In this document: positions 46,935 through 56,600 of the stretch, one piece after another
Position numbering within the stretch: position 1 is the stretch's first letter
How the letters are laid out: every line of letters begins with the position of its first letter
Assembly: GCA_002347405.1 (NCBI GenBank)
Contig: DDXB01000053.1
Span: 62,001-126,000, forward strand
DNA: 64,000 nucleotides
Reading direction: 5' to 3'
Origin: Rhodocyclaceae bacterium UBA2271
GTDB lineage: Bacteria > Pseudomonadota > Gammaproteobacteria > Burkholderiales > Rhodocyclaceae
The notes under the pieces: model-generated
What the model was told of the DNA's origin: nothing
The model's input: only the letters and a program-made list of their open reading frames with translations
Databases searched by the model: none
Program-made: the position numbers and the translations under genes

Positions 46935-48637
46935 CCGTGTCATTTGCCGACCGCGCCACGCAGTACGCGCGCGCCGTCGTGGCGGGAGACATCCCCGCCT
47001 GCAAATGGCACCGCCTTGCCTGCGCGCGCCATCTCAAGGATCTCGATCGCGCCGGCGGCGACGGCTTCCCCTTTGCCTTTAATCCCGAACTGATCGACGC
47101 TGACGGCATCGCCTACCGCCCGGCCGAGCGCGTGTGCCGGTTCGCCGAGCTAATGCCGCACATCAAAGGTGACTGGGCTGGGCGGGGCGAACTGATCGTG
47201 CTCGAGGAGTGGGAAGCCTTCATCCTGGCCAGCATCTTCGGTTGGGTGCACATCACCACCAGCAAGCGCCGCTTCCGCGCCGCAGATTTGTTCGTTCCAC
47301 GCAAGAACTCCAAGAGCACGCTGGCCGCCGTGATCGGCAACTTCATGCTCGCCGTCGATGGCGAATTCGGCGCAGAAGTCTATTCTGGCGCCACCACGCA
47401 GGACCAAGCGCTGGAAGTCTTTCGCCCGGCCCTTCTGATGGCGCGCGCCACGCCGATCTACCGGCAGAAATACGGTGTCGTGACCAATGCCAGCAACCTC
47501 GCTGTCATCGAAAAGAACGCCAAGTTCGAGCCGGTCATCGGCAAGCCCGGCGACGGCGCCTCGCCCAGCTGCGCGATTGTCGATGAGTATCACGAACACA
47601 AGACCAGCGAGCTCTACGATACCATGCAAACCGGCATGGGCGCCCGCTCGCAGCCGCTCATGCTGGTCATCACTACCTCCGGCAGCGACATCAGCGGCCC
47701 GTGCTACCTGCACCAGGCCGAGCTCCAGAAAATTCTTGAAGGCGTGATCGAAAACGACCAGCGCTTTGGCATCGTCTTCGGTATCGATGAGGGCGACGAC
47801 TGGACTACCGAAGAATCCCTGATCAAGGCCAACCCGAATTACGGCGTCAGCGTCGATGCCGAGTTCCTCAAGGCCCAGCAGCGTGACGCCCTGGCTGACC
47901 CGCGCAAGCAAAACACATTCAAGACCAAGCACCTCAACGTCTGGGTCGCTGCCGCATCGCCCTGGCTTAACCTCTACAACCTGCAGCTGGCGAGCGATCC
48001 AACCCTCACTCTTGAATCGTTCCGCGGCGAAACCTGCGTTGTCGGCCTCGACCTGGCGAGCAAGCAGGACATCGCCAGCGCCGTCTTTGAATTCAGGCGC
48101 ACCGTTGCCGGTGAAGACCACTACTACGCCATCAGCCGCAACTACGTCCCGCAGTCCGCCGTCGATAAACCGGAAAACGCCCACTACCAGGCGTGGGTTC
48201 ACTCCGGACATCTTATTGCCACACCCGGCAACATGATCGACCTTGAGCAGATACAGGAAGACGTGCTGGCCAGCGCAGGAATAGTTGTCGTGCGGGAAGT
48301 TGCCAAGGACCAATGGGGCGGCCAGCAGATCGGCGCCAACCTCGCCGCCGAAGGATTTGAAGTTGTCGACATCCCGCAACAGGTCCGCTACCTGTCCGAG
48401 CCGATGAAAGACATTCAGGCGCTTGTCGATGCCGGTCGCTTCCACCACGACGGAAACCCCTGCTACGTCTGGCAGCTGAGCAACGTCGAAGTCGCGCCGG
48501 ACCGCAACGAAAACATCTTTCCGCGCAAGCTGCGGGCGCAGAACAAAATCGACGCCGCCGTTGGCACTATCGTCGCGCACATTCGCTCGATGGTCTCGGC
48601 GCCGCAAGACGACACCATGGAGCTGCAAGTCCTATGA
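46922..48637 (+). CDS. Terminase large subunit
   Basis: 571 residues. ATPase: RRFRAADLFVPRKNSKSTLA (Walker A-type), CAIVDEYHEHK (Walker B), LVITTSGSD (coupling). Nuclease: VVGLDLASKQDIASAVFEF (first Asp) and later DPVNGG-type region KIDAAVGTIVAH. Terminase_1/YmfN family, which drives DNA into the HK97-type head. Confidence 0.95.
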   Translation: MEAVAVSFADRATQYARAVVAGDIPACKWHRLACARHLKDLDRAGGDGFPFAFNPELIDADGIAYRPAERVCRFAELMPHIKGDWAGRGELIVLEEWEAFILASIFGWVHITTSKRRFRAADLFVPRKNSKSTLAAVIGNFMLAVDGEFGAEVYSGATTQDQALEVFRPALLMARATPIYRQKYGVVTNASNLAVIEKNAKFEPVIGKPGDGASPSCAIVDEYHEHKTSELYDTMQTGMGARSQPLMLVITTSGSDISGPCYLHQAELQKILEGVIENDQRFGIVFGIDEGDDWTTEESLIKANPNYGVSVDAEFLKAQQRDALADPRKQNTFKTKHLNVWVAAASPWLNLYNLQLASDPTLTLESFRGETCVVGLDLASKQDIASAVFEFRRTVAGEDHYYAISRNYVPQSAVDKPENAHYQAWVHSGHLIATPGNMIDLEQIQEDVLASAGIVVVREVAKDQWGGQQIGANLAAEGFEVVDIPQQVRYLSEPMKDIQALVDAGRFHHDGNPCYVWQLSNVEVAPDRNENIFPRKLRAQNKIDAAVGTIVAHIRSMVSAPQDDTMELQVL

Positions 48638-49959
48638 GCACCACCACCAACTGGTACAACGCCGAGCGCGTTGCCCATAAAGGTAGCGTCGTTCTCGATC
48701 GCTTCATGGCCGAGCGCACCGCTGCACGCTCAGCCGTGGCCAACGCCGCCGCGACATACCCGCTTTCCAGCGGCACCAGCGGCAGCCAGCTTTACGAATG
48801 GCTGACCGGCGCTGGTGCGCTATCCAGTGCCGGCCCCGCCGTCACCGAGCGCACTGCCATGAGTCTCAGCGCGGTCTATGCCTGCGTCAGCCTTATTGGT
48901 GGGGCTTTGGCCAGCCTTCCTCTGACCATTTACAGTCGTACCAAGGCCGGCCGCGAGCGCGCCGATCACGACGTCTGGTGGCTGCTTAACGAACAGCCCT
49001 GCGATCGCATGTCGGCTGCTGTCATGTGGGAATACCTCGCCTGGTCGCTACTGCTGCATGGCGACGCCTTCGCCATCATCCGCCGCGCGGGCGCCATGAA
49101 CCCGCGTATCGTGGGTTTCGAGCCGGTGCATCCGCTGGCCATAGCGACAACGGTTATCGATGGCCGGATCATCTACACCATCAACACCAGCGGCAAGGTC
49201 GAAGTGATTGACCAGGACGACATGCTGCATGTCCCCGGCCTTGGCTTTGACGGCCAGCGCGGCCTCTCGCCGCTGCGCCATGCCGCGCGCCAGAGCATGG
49301 GCACCGCGCTCGCCGCCGACGAATACTCTGCCCGCTTCTTCAGCAACGGCGCCCGGCCCGACTACGTCGTTACTACGCCCGCCAAGCTCAGCCCGGAAGC
49401 CGCCGACCTGTTCCGCGAAAGCTGGATGGCACGCTATGCCGGCGCCCGGAACGCGCACGTCCCCGCCATCCTCTCCGGCGGTGGAGATGTCAAAGCGCTT
49501 GGGCTTTCGCCGGAAGATGCGCAACTGATCCAGACCCGTCAGTACAACGCCGGCGACATCGCCCGCTTTTATGGTGTGCCGCCCCACATGATCGGCATCC
49601 TCGACAAGAGCACGAGCTGGGGGACCGGGATCGAGCAGCAGTCGATCGGCTTCGTTAAATACACGCTCAATCGCCACCTCATCAAGTTCGAACAAGAAAT
49701 CAACCGCAAGGTCTTCCGCAAGTCGCCGGTGTTCTTCGCCGAATTCGTGACCGCCGGCCTTGAGCGCGGCGACTACAAGAGCCGCAACGAAGGCTATCGC
49801 ATCGCCTTGGGCCGCCCCGGCGAGCCAGGATGGATGACGCCGAACGAGGTCCGACGGCTTGATAACCTGCCGCCCATCGCCGGCGGCGACGAACTCAGCA
49901 AGGCTACCAGCGCCACACCCGCCGATCCCACACCTGATCCCGCAAAGGAAACCCAATGA
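48634..49959 (+). CDS. Portal protein (HK97 family)
   Basis: 441 residues. VTERTAMSLSAVYACVSLIG is the portal start; PLTIYSRTKAGRERADHDVW, MLHVPGLGFDGQRGLSPLRH and FYGVPPHMIGILDKSTSWGT follow. It forms the dodecameric ring for DNA entry and tail joining. ATGA overlaps with both neighbours. Confidence 0.95.
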   Translation: MSTTTNWYNAERVAHKGSVVLDRFMAERTAARSAVANAAATYPLSSGTSGSQLYEWLTGAGALSSAGPAVTERTAMSLSAVYACVSLIGGALASLPLTIYSRTKAGRERADHDVWWLLNEQPCDRMSAAVMWEYLAWSLLLHGDAFAIIRRAGAMNPRIVGFEPVHPLAIATTVIDGRIIYTINTSGKVEVIDQDDMLHVPGLGFDGQRGLSPLRHAARQSMGTALAADEYSARFFSNGARPDYVVTTPAKLSPEAADLFRESWMARYAGARNAHVPAILSGGGDVKALGLSPEDAQLIQTRQYNAGDIARFYGVPPHMIGILDKSTSWGTGIEQQSIGFVKYTLNRHLIKFEQEINRKVFRKSPVFFAEFVTAGLERGDYKSRNEGYRIALGRPGEPGWMTPNEVRRLDNLPPIAGGDELSKATSATPADPTPDPAKETQ

Positions 49960-50708
49960 ACCGACTGCAACGCCTGCTCATCGACAACCGCGGCAAGGGG
50001 TTGTTCCGCGTCGACAACAAGGCCGCCGACGAGGCGACCATCTATCTTTATGGCGCTATCGTCTCCGACAACTACTGGGGCGACGCCATCGCCGCCATCG
50101 ATTTTGTCAAGGCGCTCGCCGCCATCGACGCCAAGACTGTGCACCTGCGCATCGACTCCCCTGGTGGCGAAGTCTTCGCCGGACAGAGCATGGCACAGGC
50201 CATTCGTGAGCACTCGTCAAACATCATCGCCCACATCGATGGACTCGCCGCCAGCGCTGCGAGTTGGGTGGCGCTGGCGGCCGACGAGGTCGTCATCAGC
50301 CCCGGCGGAATGGTGATGATTCACCAGGCGCAGGGCATTGCCATTGGTAATAGCGGCGACCTGCGCGAAACTGCCGACCTGCTCGACAAGATCGATGCCG
50401 TGCTTGTGGCCGGTTACGCCAAGGAGACCGCGCAGAGCGAAAGCCAGATCACCGATTGGATGTCCGCCGAAACCTGGTTCAGCGCCGACGAAGCCGTCAA
50501 GCACGGCTTCGCCGACCGCGTTGCCGCCGGTGCCGCCAGTAATCGGGTGACCTCGGCCTGGAATCTCACTGCCTACGACCACGCGCCAGCCATTGCACCG
50601 CCGACGGTCACCGAACCGCCGGCTGCCGCCGCCCCGCCAGCACCGACTTTTGACAACACCGAACACCTCCGCCGCCGCCTGCGCGTGACGGAAGCCGCAT
50701 CTGCATAG
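49956..50708 (+). CDS. ClpP-like head maturation protease
   Basis: 250 residues. ClpP fold: LRIDSPGGEVFAGQSMAQAI, IDGLAASAASWVALAADEVV (nucleophile Ser in AASAAS), GGMVMIHQAQG (catalytic His). S14 type used by HK97-like phages to trim the capsid protein. The tail APPAPTFDNTEHL contains a reverse core copy of the dispersed repeat (AGCACCGACTTTTG, 50639-50652). Confidence 0.93.
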   Translation: MNRLQRLLIDNRGKGLFRVDNKAADEATIYLYGAIVSDNYWGDAIAAIDFVKALAAIDAKTVHLRIDSPGGEVFAGQSMAQAIREHSSNIIAHIDGLAASAASWVALAADEVVISPGGMVMIHQAQGIAIGNSGDLRETADLLDKIDAVLVAGYAKETAQSESQITDWMSAETWFSADEAVKHGFADRVAAGAASNRVTSAWNLTAYDHAPAIAPPTVTEPPAAAAPPAPTFDNTEHLRRRLRVTEAASA

Positions 50709-50732
50709 GCGCTCCCGCGTCCATCAGAGCCA

Positions 50733-50754
50733 GCCGCCTTCGGGCGGTTTTTTT
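50733..50754 (+). terminator. Terminator between protease and capsid genes
   Basis: CCGCC-TTCG-GGCGG followed by seven T. It may lower upstream readthrough or process the transcript, leaving capsid mRNA more abundant. Confidence 0.82.
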
Positions 50755-50781
50755 ATGCCCATTGTCTTGAAAGGACAAACC

Positions 50782-52005
50782 ATGAAATCGATCCAAGAAC
50801 TGCGGGAGCGCCGCACCGCCCTCGCCACCAACCTCCATACCCTGCTCGACAAGCACCCTGGCGAGAAGTGGAATGCCGAGCTGCAGAATCAGTACGACAC
50901 CGCCATGGCCGAAATCGAAGCCATCGACGGCGAAGCCAAGCGCATCCAGCATGTGCTCGATACCATCGCCGACAACGCGCAAGTCGACGGCATTCGCAAC
51001 GTCGTTGAGCGCAAAGCGCGCGACGACAAGCAGCCCGCGCATCTGGTCGCCTTCAATAAACTGATGCGCGAAGGCGAGCGCTCTCTGACGGCCGATGACT
51101 GGAGCACTTTGCGTAACACCATGTCGGTCGGCACGGCGGCGCAGGGCGGCTATACCGTCCCCACCGAAGTTGCCACCGCCGTCGCCGATGCGCTCAAGGC
51201 CTATGGCGGCATGCGCGCCGTCGCTGAAGTCTTCCGCACCGCCGCCGGCAGCGACATCAACTTCCCGACGTCGGATGGAACCAGCGAGACCGGCGAGCTG
51301 ATCGGTGAGAACACGACTGCCACTGCAGCCGACCCGAGCTTTGGCGTTGTCTCGCTGAAGACCTACAAGTTCAGCTCCAAGATCGTCGCCGTGCCCTTCG
51401 AGCTGCTGCAGGATTCCAGCATCGACATGGAAGCCTTCATCCGTGGCCGCCTGGTGCAGCGTCTCGGGCGTGTGACTAACACCTACTTCACCACCGGCAC
51501 CGGTACCGCACAGCCGAACGGCATCGTCACCGCCGCCGCCTCCGGCAAGGTCGGTACCACCGGCCAGACCCTCACGGTCATCTTCGACGATCTGGTCGAT
51601 CTGGTGCACTCCGTCGATCCGGCCTACCGCGCATTGGGCAACTGCCGGTTCATGATGAATGATGCCTCGCTCAAGGTCATTCGCAAGCTCAAGGACAGCG
51701 CCGGCCGCCCGATCTTCCTGCCCGGCTACGACGGCCTCGGCCAGGCGATGCCCGACACAGTCCTCGGCTACCCGGTGCAGATCAACCAGGACATCGCCGT
51801 CATGGCCGCCAACGCCAAGTCCATCCTGTTCGGTGACTTCACGTTCTACAAAATCCGCGATGCGATGGACATGCAAATGTTCCGCTTCGACGACTCTGCC
51901 TACATCAAGCTCGGCCAGATCGGTTTCCTCGCCTGGATGCGCAGCGGCGGCAACTTCGTCGATGTCGGCGGCGCGGTCAAGTACTACGCCAACAGCGCCA
52001 CCTGA
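50782..52005 (+). CDS. Major capsid protein (HK97 fold)
   Basis: 407 residues from ATG at 50782 with AAAGGAC upstream. Helical delta-domain (1-100: ELRERRTALATNLHTLLDKH), then TMSVGTAAQGGYTVPTEVAT, FSSKIVAVPFELLQDSSIDM, TGTGTAQPNGIV and RFMMNDASLKVIRKLKD, all typical of HK97 gp5. The delta-domain would be removed by the ClpP-like protease. Confidence 0.95.
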   Translation: MKSIQELRERRTALATNLHTLLDKHPGEKWNAELQNQYDTAMAEIEAIDGEAKRIQHVLDTIADNAQVDGIRNVVERKARDDKQPAHLVAFNKLMREGERSLTADDWSTLRNTMSVGTAAQGGYTVPTEVATAVADALKAYGGMRAVAEVFRTAAGSDINFPTSDGTSETGELIGENTTATAADPSFGVVSLKTYKFSSKIVAVPFELLQDSSIDMEAFIRGRLVQRLGRVTNTYFTTGTGTAQPNGIVTAAASGKVGTTGQTLTVIFDDLVDLVHSVDPAYRALGNCRFMMNDASLKVIRKLKDSAGRPIFLPGYDGLGQAMPDTVLGYPVQINQDIAVMAANAKSILFGDFTFYKIRDAMDMQMFRFDDSAYIKLGQIGFLAWMRSGGNFVDVGGAVKYYANSAT

Positions 52006-52070
52006 TCCGTCAGTAATCCCACCCGGCCCGCCCGCTTTGCGCTGGCGGGCCATCCTCATTGGAGAATCGC

Positions 52071-52361
52071 ATGGGAACCAAAGCACGCATCCTCGCCGTC
52101 GTGCATCTCGACGGCAAGATTTACCAGCCCAACCAGGTTGTCGACTTGCCTGCCGCCAACGCCAAGTCACTCGCCGATCAGGGCCAGGTTGATCCCGACA
52201 AGGGTGCCATCTCATATTGCATCAATGAGCTCGGCGCCGAAGTCATCGTGCATGCCGCCCCCAAGGCCGCTTCGAAAGCCCCGCCGCCAGCCGATACAGA
52301 ACTCGCCGGCCCGTCGGAACCGACTTCCGGCACCGAATCAGATCAGACCGCCACCGAGTAA
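52071..52361 (+). CDS. Small head-region protein, unknown
   Basis: 96 residues from ATG at 52071 with GGAG upstream. RILAVVHLDGKIYQPNQVVD and LPAANAKSLADQGQVDPDKG resemble small head proteins placed after the capsid gene; the tail is Pro/Thr-rich and acidic. Perhaps a capsid fibre or decoration protein. Confidence 0.65.
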   Translation: MGTKARILAVVHLDGKIYQPNQVVDLPAANAKSLADQGQVDPDKGAISYCINELGAEVIVHAAPKAASKAPPPADTELAGPSEPTSGTESDQTATE

Positions 52362-52367
52362 TCCGCC

Positions 52368-52937
52368 ATGGGCCTCACCCTCATCACCGCGCCGACTGCC
52401 GAGCCGGTCAGCCTGGCGGAAGCCAAGCTGCATTGCAAGGTCGACGGCGCCGATGACGACGCGCTGATCACCGCGCTGATCATCGCCGCGCGGCGCATGG
52501 CCGAGCAGCAGACCGGGCGGGCGCTGGTGACGCAGACCTGGAAGCTGACCTTTGCCGCCTTCCCCGCTGCGGCGATCGCGCTGCCACTGCCGCCGCTGCA
52601 GTCTGTCGCGTCGATCAAGTATTACGATGCCGTCGGGGTCTTGCAAACGCTGGATGCCAGTGCCTATACAGTGCATGCGTCTGGACTTGTCGGACTGGTG
52701 GTGGCGGCCTACGGCACGAGCTGGCCTGCCGCCCGCGCCACGCTCGATGCGGTGGAAATCACCTTTACCGCCGGCTTCGGGAATGCCGCCGCCGTGCCGC
52801 AGGAAATCAAGCAGTGGATGCTGTTGCAAATCGGCACCTGGTATGCGTCCCGCGAATCGGCGGGCGCCGGCAACGCCGCCAGTGAGGTGCCCTTCGTCGG
52901 CGCGCTGCTCGATCCCTACCGGATTCTGAGGTTCTGA
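52368..52937 (+). CDS. Head-tail connector (gp6-like)
   Basis: 189 residues. APTAEPVSLAEAKLHCKVDG and DDDALITALIIAARRMAEQQ, then VEITFTAGFGNAAAVPQEIK: the Phage_connect_1/HK97 gp6 fold. It forms the ring below the portal. Starts 6 bp after the previous stop. Confidence 0.9.
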   Translation: MGLTLITAPTAEPVSLAEAKLHCKVDGADDDALITALIIAARRMAEQQTGRALVTQTWKLTFAAFPAAAIALPLPPLQSVASIKYYDAVGVLQTLDASAYTVHASGLVGLVVAAYGTSWPAARATLDAVEITFTAGFGNAAAVPQEIKQWMLLQIGTWYASRESAGAGNAASEVPFVGALLDPYRILRF

Positions 52938-53287
52938 TGCTCAAGGAACCGCACATTGGCGACCTCAACCGCCGTCTCGTCATCAAGCGCCGGCAAGACA
53001 TGCCGGCCATGGGCGGCGGCATCACGCCGAGCTACGCCACCGTTGCCACCGTGTGGGCCCAGATCGAGCCGGTCGGCGGGGCGCTGTTCTTCGGCAGCAA
53101 ACAGGTCGGCGAGGAAGTGACCGACCGCGTCTTCATGCGCCGCACGGCCGCGCTCACCGAACGCACGATCACCGGCGAGCATGAATGCGAATGCGATGGC
53201 CAGCGCTATCGCGTGCGCCGCGCCAGCGCGGTGAATGGCGGCAAGTCCTTCGTCATGATTGAAGTGGAGAACCTCGGCAATGCTTGA
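52937..53287 (+). CDS. Head closure protein (SPP1 gp16-like)
   Basis: 116 residues. IGDLNRRLVIKRRQDMPAMG, VWAQIEPVGGALFFGSKQVG and DRVFMRRTAALTERTI-type motif with YRVRRASAVNGGKSFVMIEV near the end. Seals the head before tail joining. Confidence 0.9.
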   Translation: MLKEPHIGDLNRRLVIKRRQDMPAMGGGITPSYATVATVWAQIEPVGGALFFGSKQVGEEVTDRVFMRRTAALTERTITGEHECECDGQRYRVRRASAVNGGKSFVMIEVENLGNA

Positions 53288-53690
53288 AATCAACGCCACG
53301 CTCGAAGGCTTCAGTCGCATCGACTTTGACGGCAAGCAGATCCGCAAGACCATGCGCCTGCTCGGCCGCGAGGTACAGAAGGAAGCCCGCCGCCTGGTGG
53401 CGCGCCGCGCGATCTCCGGCGCCGGGGAATATCCCGGTCGCCAGACTGGCACGCTGCGGCGGGCGATCAAGTATCGCGTCTCGAAGCCCGGCTTTCTGGT
53501 GCGCATCCAGCCCGACAAGACAGAGGAAATGGGGAAGGACTTCTACCCGGCGTTTTTGAGCTACGGCAGCGCAAAGCGCAATCTTAAAAAACGCAAGAAC
53601 TTCATGACCGACGCGCTCGAATCGCGCCGCGACATGGCCCGCGGCGCCATCAAGCGCGCCCTCAAAGACGCCATTGTGCCGAGGAAGTAA
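53280..53690 (+). CDS. HK97 gp10-like neck/tail protein
   Basis: 136 residues from ATG at 53280, overlapping the previous gene by 8 bp. KQIRKTMRLLGREVQKEARR, GRQTGTLRRAIKYRV and FYPAFLSYGSAKRNL are HK97 gp10-like. Basic. Joins head to tail. Confidence 0.88.
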   Translation: MLEINATLEGFSRIDFDGKQIRKTMRLLGREVQKEARRLVARRAISGAGEYPGRQTGTLRRAIKYRVSKPGFLVRIQPDKTEEMGKDFYPAFLSYGSAKRNLKKRKNFMTDALESRRDMARGAIKRALKDAIVPRK

Positions 53691-54278
53691 ATGGACATCG
53701 CCGCCATCGTCACCGCGCTGAAGGCGCGCACCACGGCCACCTTCGCCAGCCGCATTGCCGGCGCGGCGGAATACAAGCGCCTGCCCGAGACGGCCAACCT
53801 GGTCATGCCGGCCGCTTACGTGATCCCGCTCGACGACAACGCCGAGCCGCAGAGCAGCGAAAACGGCTACAGCCAGATCGTGCGCGACAGCTTCATGGTG
53901 ATCGTCGCCGTCAGCAATACCGCCGACGAGCGCGGCCAGGCGGGCTATACCTCCGTGGCCGCGATTCGCGCCACGCTGTGGGCTGCGCTGCTGGCTTGGA
54001 ACCCGTCAGCCACGCACGGCCCGATTCAGTATGAAGGCGGCGCGCTGCTCGACATGGACCGCGCCAGGCTCTACTACCAGTTCGAATTCTCCGCCGCGAC
54101 CGAGATCGTCGAAGCCGACACCTGGCAGGCCACCGCCAACGCGGCCCTCGGCGCGTTCGAGACGCTGCACATCGATGTCGACACCATCGACCCGTTCGAC
54201 CCGAACCGCGTCGCCGCCGGCGAGCGTGGTCCGGACGGCACGATCGATGCCGCGCTCACCCTTTCCATCCCGCAATAA
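53691..54278 (+). CDS. Tail terminator-like protein (Mu gp37 position)
   Basis: 195 residues. MDIAAIVTALKARTTATFAS, LPETANLVMPAAYVIPLDDN and SYSQIVRDSF-type stretch (GYSQIVRDSFMVIVAVSNTA), then TQYEGGALLDMDRARLYYQF-type end. Matches the phage tail terminator fold by position and pattern. Begins right after the previous stop. Confidence 0.78.
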   Translation: MDIAAIVTALKARTTATFASRIAGAAEYKRLPETANLVMPAAYVIPLDDNAEPQSSENGYSQIVRDSFMVIVAVSNTADERGQAGYTSVAAIRATLWAALLAWNPSATHGPIQYEGGALLDMDRARLYYQFEFSAATEIVEADTWQATANAALGAFETLHIDVDTIDPFDPNRVAAGERGPDGTIDAALTLSIPQ

Positions 54279-54287
54279 GGAGTTCAC

Positions 54288-54467
54288 ATGCTGGTCAAAC
54301 CCGTTTCCGGTCGGCAAGTGCCCGACCCGGAGAAGGGCGGCTTTCTGCCGCCCGAAGGTCGCGCCGTTGAAGCGACCACCTACTGGCTGCGCCGTCTCGC
54401 CGAAGGCGATGTCGCCGAAGTCGAAGCCGAACTCAAACCCGCAAAAACCAAAGGAGCGGATAAATGA
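54288..54467 (+). CDS. DUF2635 protein (Mu gp38-like)
   Basis: 59 residues: MLVKPVSGRQVPDPEKGGFL, then PPEGRAVEATTYWLRRLAEG. The start MxVKPxxGRxVPDP is the DUF2635 signature of Mu-like tails. Overlaps the sheath start by 4 bp. Confidence 0.88.
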   Translation: MLVKPVSGRQVPDPEKGGFLPPEGRAVEATTYWLRRLAEGDVAEVEAELKPAKTKGADK

Positions 54468-55954
54468 CTGTCTCGTTTAACACCATCCCCCAGAACGTCC
54501 GCGTCCCGCTGTTCTATGCGGAGGTCGACAACTCGCAGGCTGGCTACTTCAGCCAGGCGCTGCGCACCCTCATCGTCGGCCAGATGCTGCCCGCCGGCGT
54601 CGCAGCGGCAAACGCGCCCATCCTCGTCAGCCGCACCGACGAAGCCAAGACACAGTTCGGCATCGGCTCCATGCTGGCGCGCATGCACGACGTGTATCGT
54701 GCCAACGACAGCTTCGGTGAAGTCTGGTGCCTGCCGCTCGCCGACAACGGCGCCGGCGCCGCCGCATCTGGCACGCTCACGGTGACCGGGCCGGCCACCG
54801 CCGCCGGCACCATCAACCTGTGGATCGGCGCGCAGCGCGTGCAGGTTGCCGTCGCCGCCGCCGATGCCGCCACGGCCATCGCCGCCGCCATCAACACCGC
54901 GATCAATGCCGACCCCACCCTGCCGGTGACCGCCACCGTGCTGTCCGCCGCCGTTACCGTCACAGCCAAACACAAAGGCACGCTCGGCAACGCCATCAAG
55001 CTGCAGCTCAATTATCGCGGCTATGCCGGCGGAGAATCCACGCCGGCCGGCGTGGCTGTCGCCGTCGTCGCCATGACCGGCGGCACCGCCGACCCCACGC
55101 TGACCACGGCGCTGGCCGCCATGGGCGACGAAGAATACGACTTCATCATCATGCCTTATACCGACAGCACGTCGCTTGATGCGCTCAAGACGGTGATGAA
55201 CGACACCACCGGGCGCTGGGCCTACAACCGGCAGATCTACGGCCATGTCTATGCGGCCAAGGCCGACACCTTCGCCAACCTGGTAACCCTGGGTGGCGCC
55301 CGCAACGACCAGCACGCCAGCATCGCCGGCTACGAAACCGGCGTGCCGAACACGCCATGGGAATACGCGGCAGCCTACGGCGCGCGCAACGCCGTCTTCA
55401 TCGCCGCCGACCCGGCCCGCCCGACGCAGACCGGCGAGCTGGTCGGCATCCTGCCCGCACCGGCCGGTACGCGCTTCATCATGACCGAGCGGCAGACCCT
55501 GCTCAACAAGGGCGTCGCCACCAGCTACGTCGGCGGCGGCGCGGTGCGCGTCGAGCGCGCCATCACCACCTACCAGAAGAACCTCTGGGACCAGGCCGAC
55601 CCCAGCTACCTCGACAGCGAGACCATGCACACACTGGCCTATGTGCTGCGCCGCCTGCGCTACAACGTCACGCAGAAATACCCGCGCCACAAGCTGGCCA
55701 ACGACGGCACCCGCTTCGGCGCCGGCCAGGCCATCGTCACGCCCAGCGTGGTGCGTGGCGAAATCCTCAGCGAATACGCCGCGCTGGAAGAGATGGGCAT
55801 CGTCGAAAACGCCAAGGCCTTTGCCGCCAACCTCATCGTTGAGCGCGACGCAAACGACCCGAACCGCCTCAACGTGCTCTACCCGCCCGACCTGGTCAAT
55901 CAGTTGCGCATCTTCGCCGTTTTAGCGCAGTTCCGTCTGCAATACCCGGCCTAA
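54464..55954 (+). CDS. Contractile tail sheath protein (Mu gpL-like)
   Basis: 496 residues. VSFNTIPQNVRVPLFYAEVD, LIVGQMLPAGVAAANAPILV, then the C-terminal sheath core LNKGVATSYVGGGAVRVERA, ITTYQKNLWDQADPSYLDSE and LRRLRYNVTQKYPRHKLAND. It proves a contractile (myovirus) tail. Confidence 0.95.
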   Translation: MTVSFNTIPQNVRVPLFYAEVDNSQAGYFSQALRTLIVGQMLPAGVAAANAPILVSRTDEAKTQFGIGSMLARMHDVYRANDSFGEVWCLPLADNGAGAAASGTLTVTGPATAAGTINLWIGAQRVQVAVAAADAATAIAAAINTAINADPTLPVTATVLSAAVTVTAKHKGTLGNAIKLQLNYRGYAGGESTPAGVAVAVVAMTGGTADPTLTTALAAMGDEEYDFIIMPYTDSTSLDALKTVMNDTTGRWAYNRQIYGHVYAAKADTFANLVTLGGARNDQHASIAGYETGVPNTPWEYAAAYGARNAVFIAADPARPTQTGELVGILPAPAGTRFIMTERQTLLNKGVATSYVGGGAVRVERAITTYQKNLWDQADPSYLDSETMHTLAYVLRRLRYNVTQKYPRHKLANDGTRFGAGQAIVTPSVVRGEILSEYAALEEMGIVENAKAFAANLIVERDANDPNRLNVLYPPDLVNQLRIFAVLAQFRLQYPA

Positions 55955-55977
55955 TCCCTCACTAAAAGGACATCGAC

Positions 55978-56343
55978 ATGGCACAAGCACCGCGCGTCGC
56001 CGGCACCTGCTACTTTAAAGTAGACGGCGAACAACTCGAACTGAAGGGCAGTCTCGAATGCCCGATCACCGACAAGAACCTCGAAACTGTGATGGGCCTT
56101 ACCGGCGTCGCCGGCTACAAGGAAACGCATCGCGCGCCCTTCATCAAGGGCACGTTCATCTTCACCCTGGCATTCCCGCTCGCCAAGCTGAATGAGGGGC
56201 GCGACATGACCATCACCGCCGAACTGGCGAACGGCAAGGTCTATACCTTGTCCGGTGCCTACCTGATCGGCGAGCCAAATGCCAAGGGCGACGATGGCGA
56301 AGTCGAACTTGAGTTCAACGGTGTCAAGGGGATCTGGCAGTGA
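55978..56343 (+). CDS. Tail tube protein (Mu gpM-like)
   Basis: 121 residues. VAGTCYFKVDGEQLELKGSL, VMGLTGVAGYKETHRAPFIK and TLSGAYLIGEPNAKGDDGEV are the Mu-type tube pattern. Overlaps the chaperone by 4 bp. Confidence 0.93.
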   Translation: MAQAPRVAGTCYFKVDGEQLELKGSLECPITDKNLETVMGLTGVAGYKETHRAPFIKGTFIFTLAFPLAKLNEGRDMTITAELANGKVYTLSGAYLIGEPNAKGDDGEVELEFNGVKGIWQ

Positions 56344-56600
56344 AAATTCCCCTGACCAAGCCGATCAAGCACGGCGACGAAGAGATCCGCGAACTCGACC
56401 TGCGCGACCCCATGGCCGGCGACGTGATGGAGTGCGGCTATCCGCTCACCATCGGCGACGGCGAGGCCACGCCGAACGCCGACGCGGTCGGCAAGTTGAT
56501 TGCACGGCTGGCCAAGGTGCCGCCCAGCGTCGTCAAGCAGCTTGCGGTGCGCGATTTCCAGGCATGCCTGGGGGTCGTGCTGGGTTTTTTCGGGGAATAG
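56340..56600 (+). CDS. Tail assembly chaperone, short form (Mu gp41-like)
   Basis: 86 residues. MKIPLTKPIKHGDEEIRELD then LRDPMAGDVMECGYPLTIGD is the gp41-like start. It ends VLGFFGE-stop right after the slippery site at 56585. Works with the frameshifted long form during tail-length control. Confidence 0.9.
   Translation: MKIPLTKPIKHGDEEIRELDLRDPMAGDVMECGYPLTIGDGEATPNADAVGKLIARLAKVPPSVVKQLAVRDFQACLGVVLGFFGE

Noticed and set aside
47150..48628. Minus-strand frame of 492 codons
   Set aside because: Antisense to the terminase large subunit; the result of high GC and codon bias.
50608..52215. Minus-strand frame of 535 codons
   Set aside because: Antisense to capsid and protease genes.
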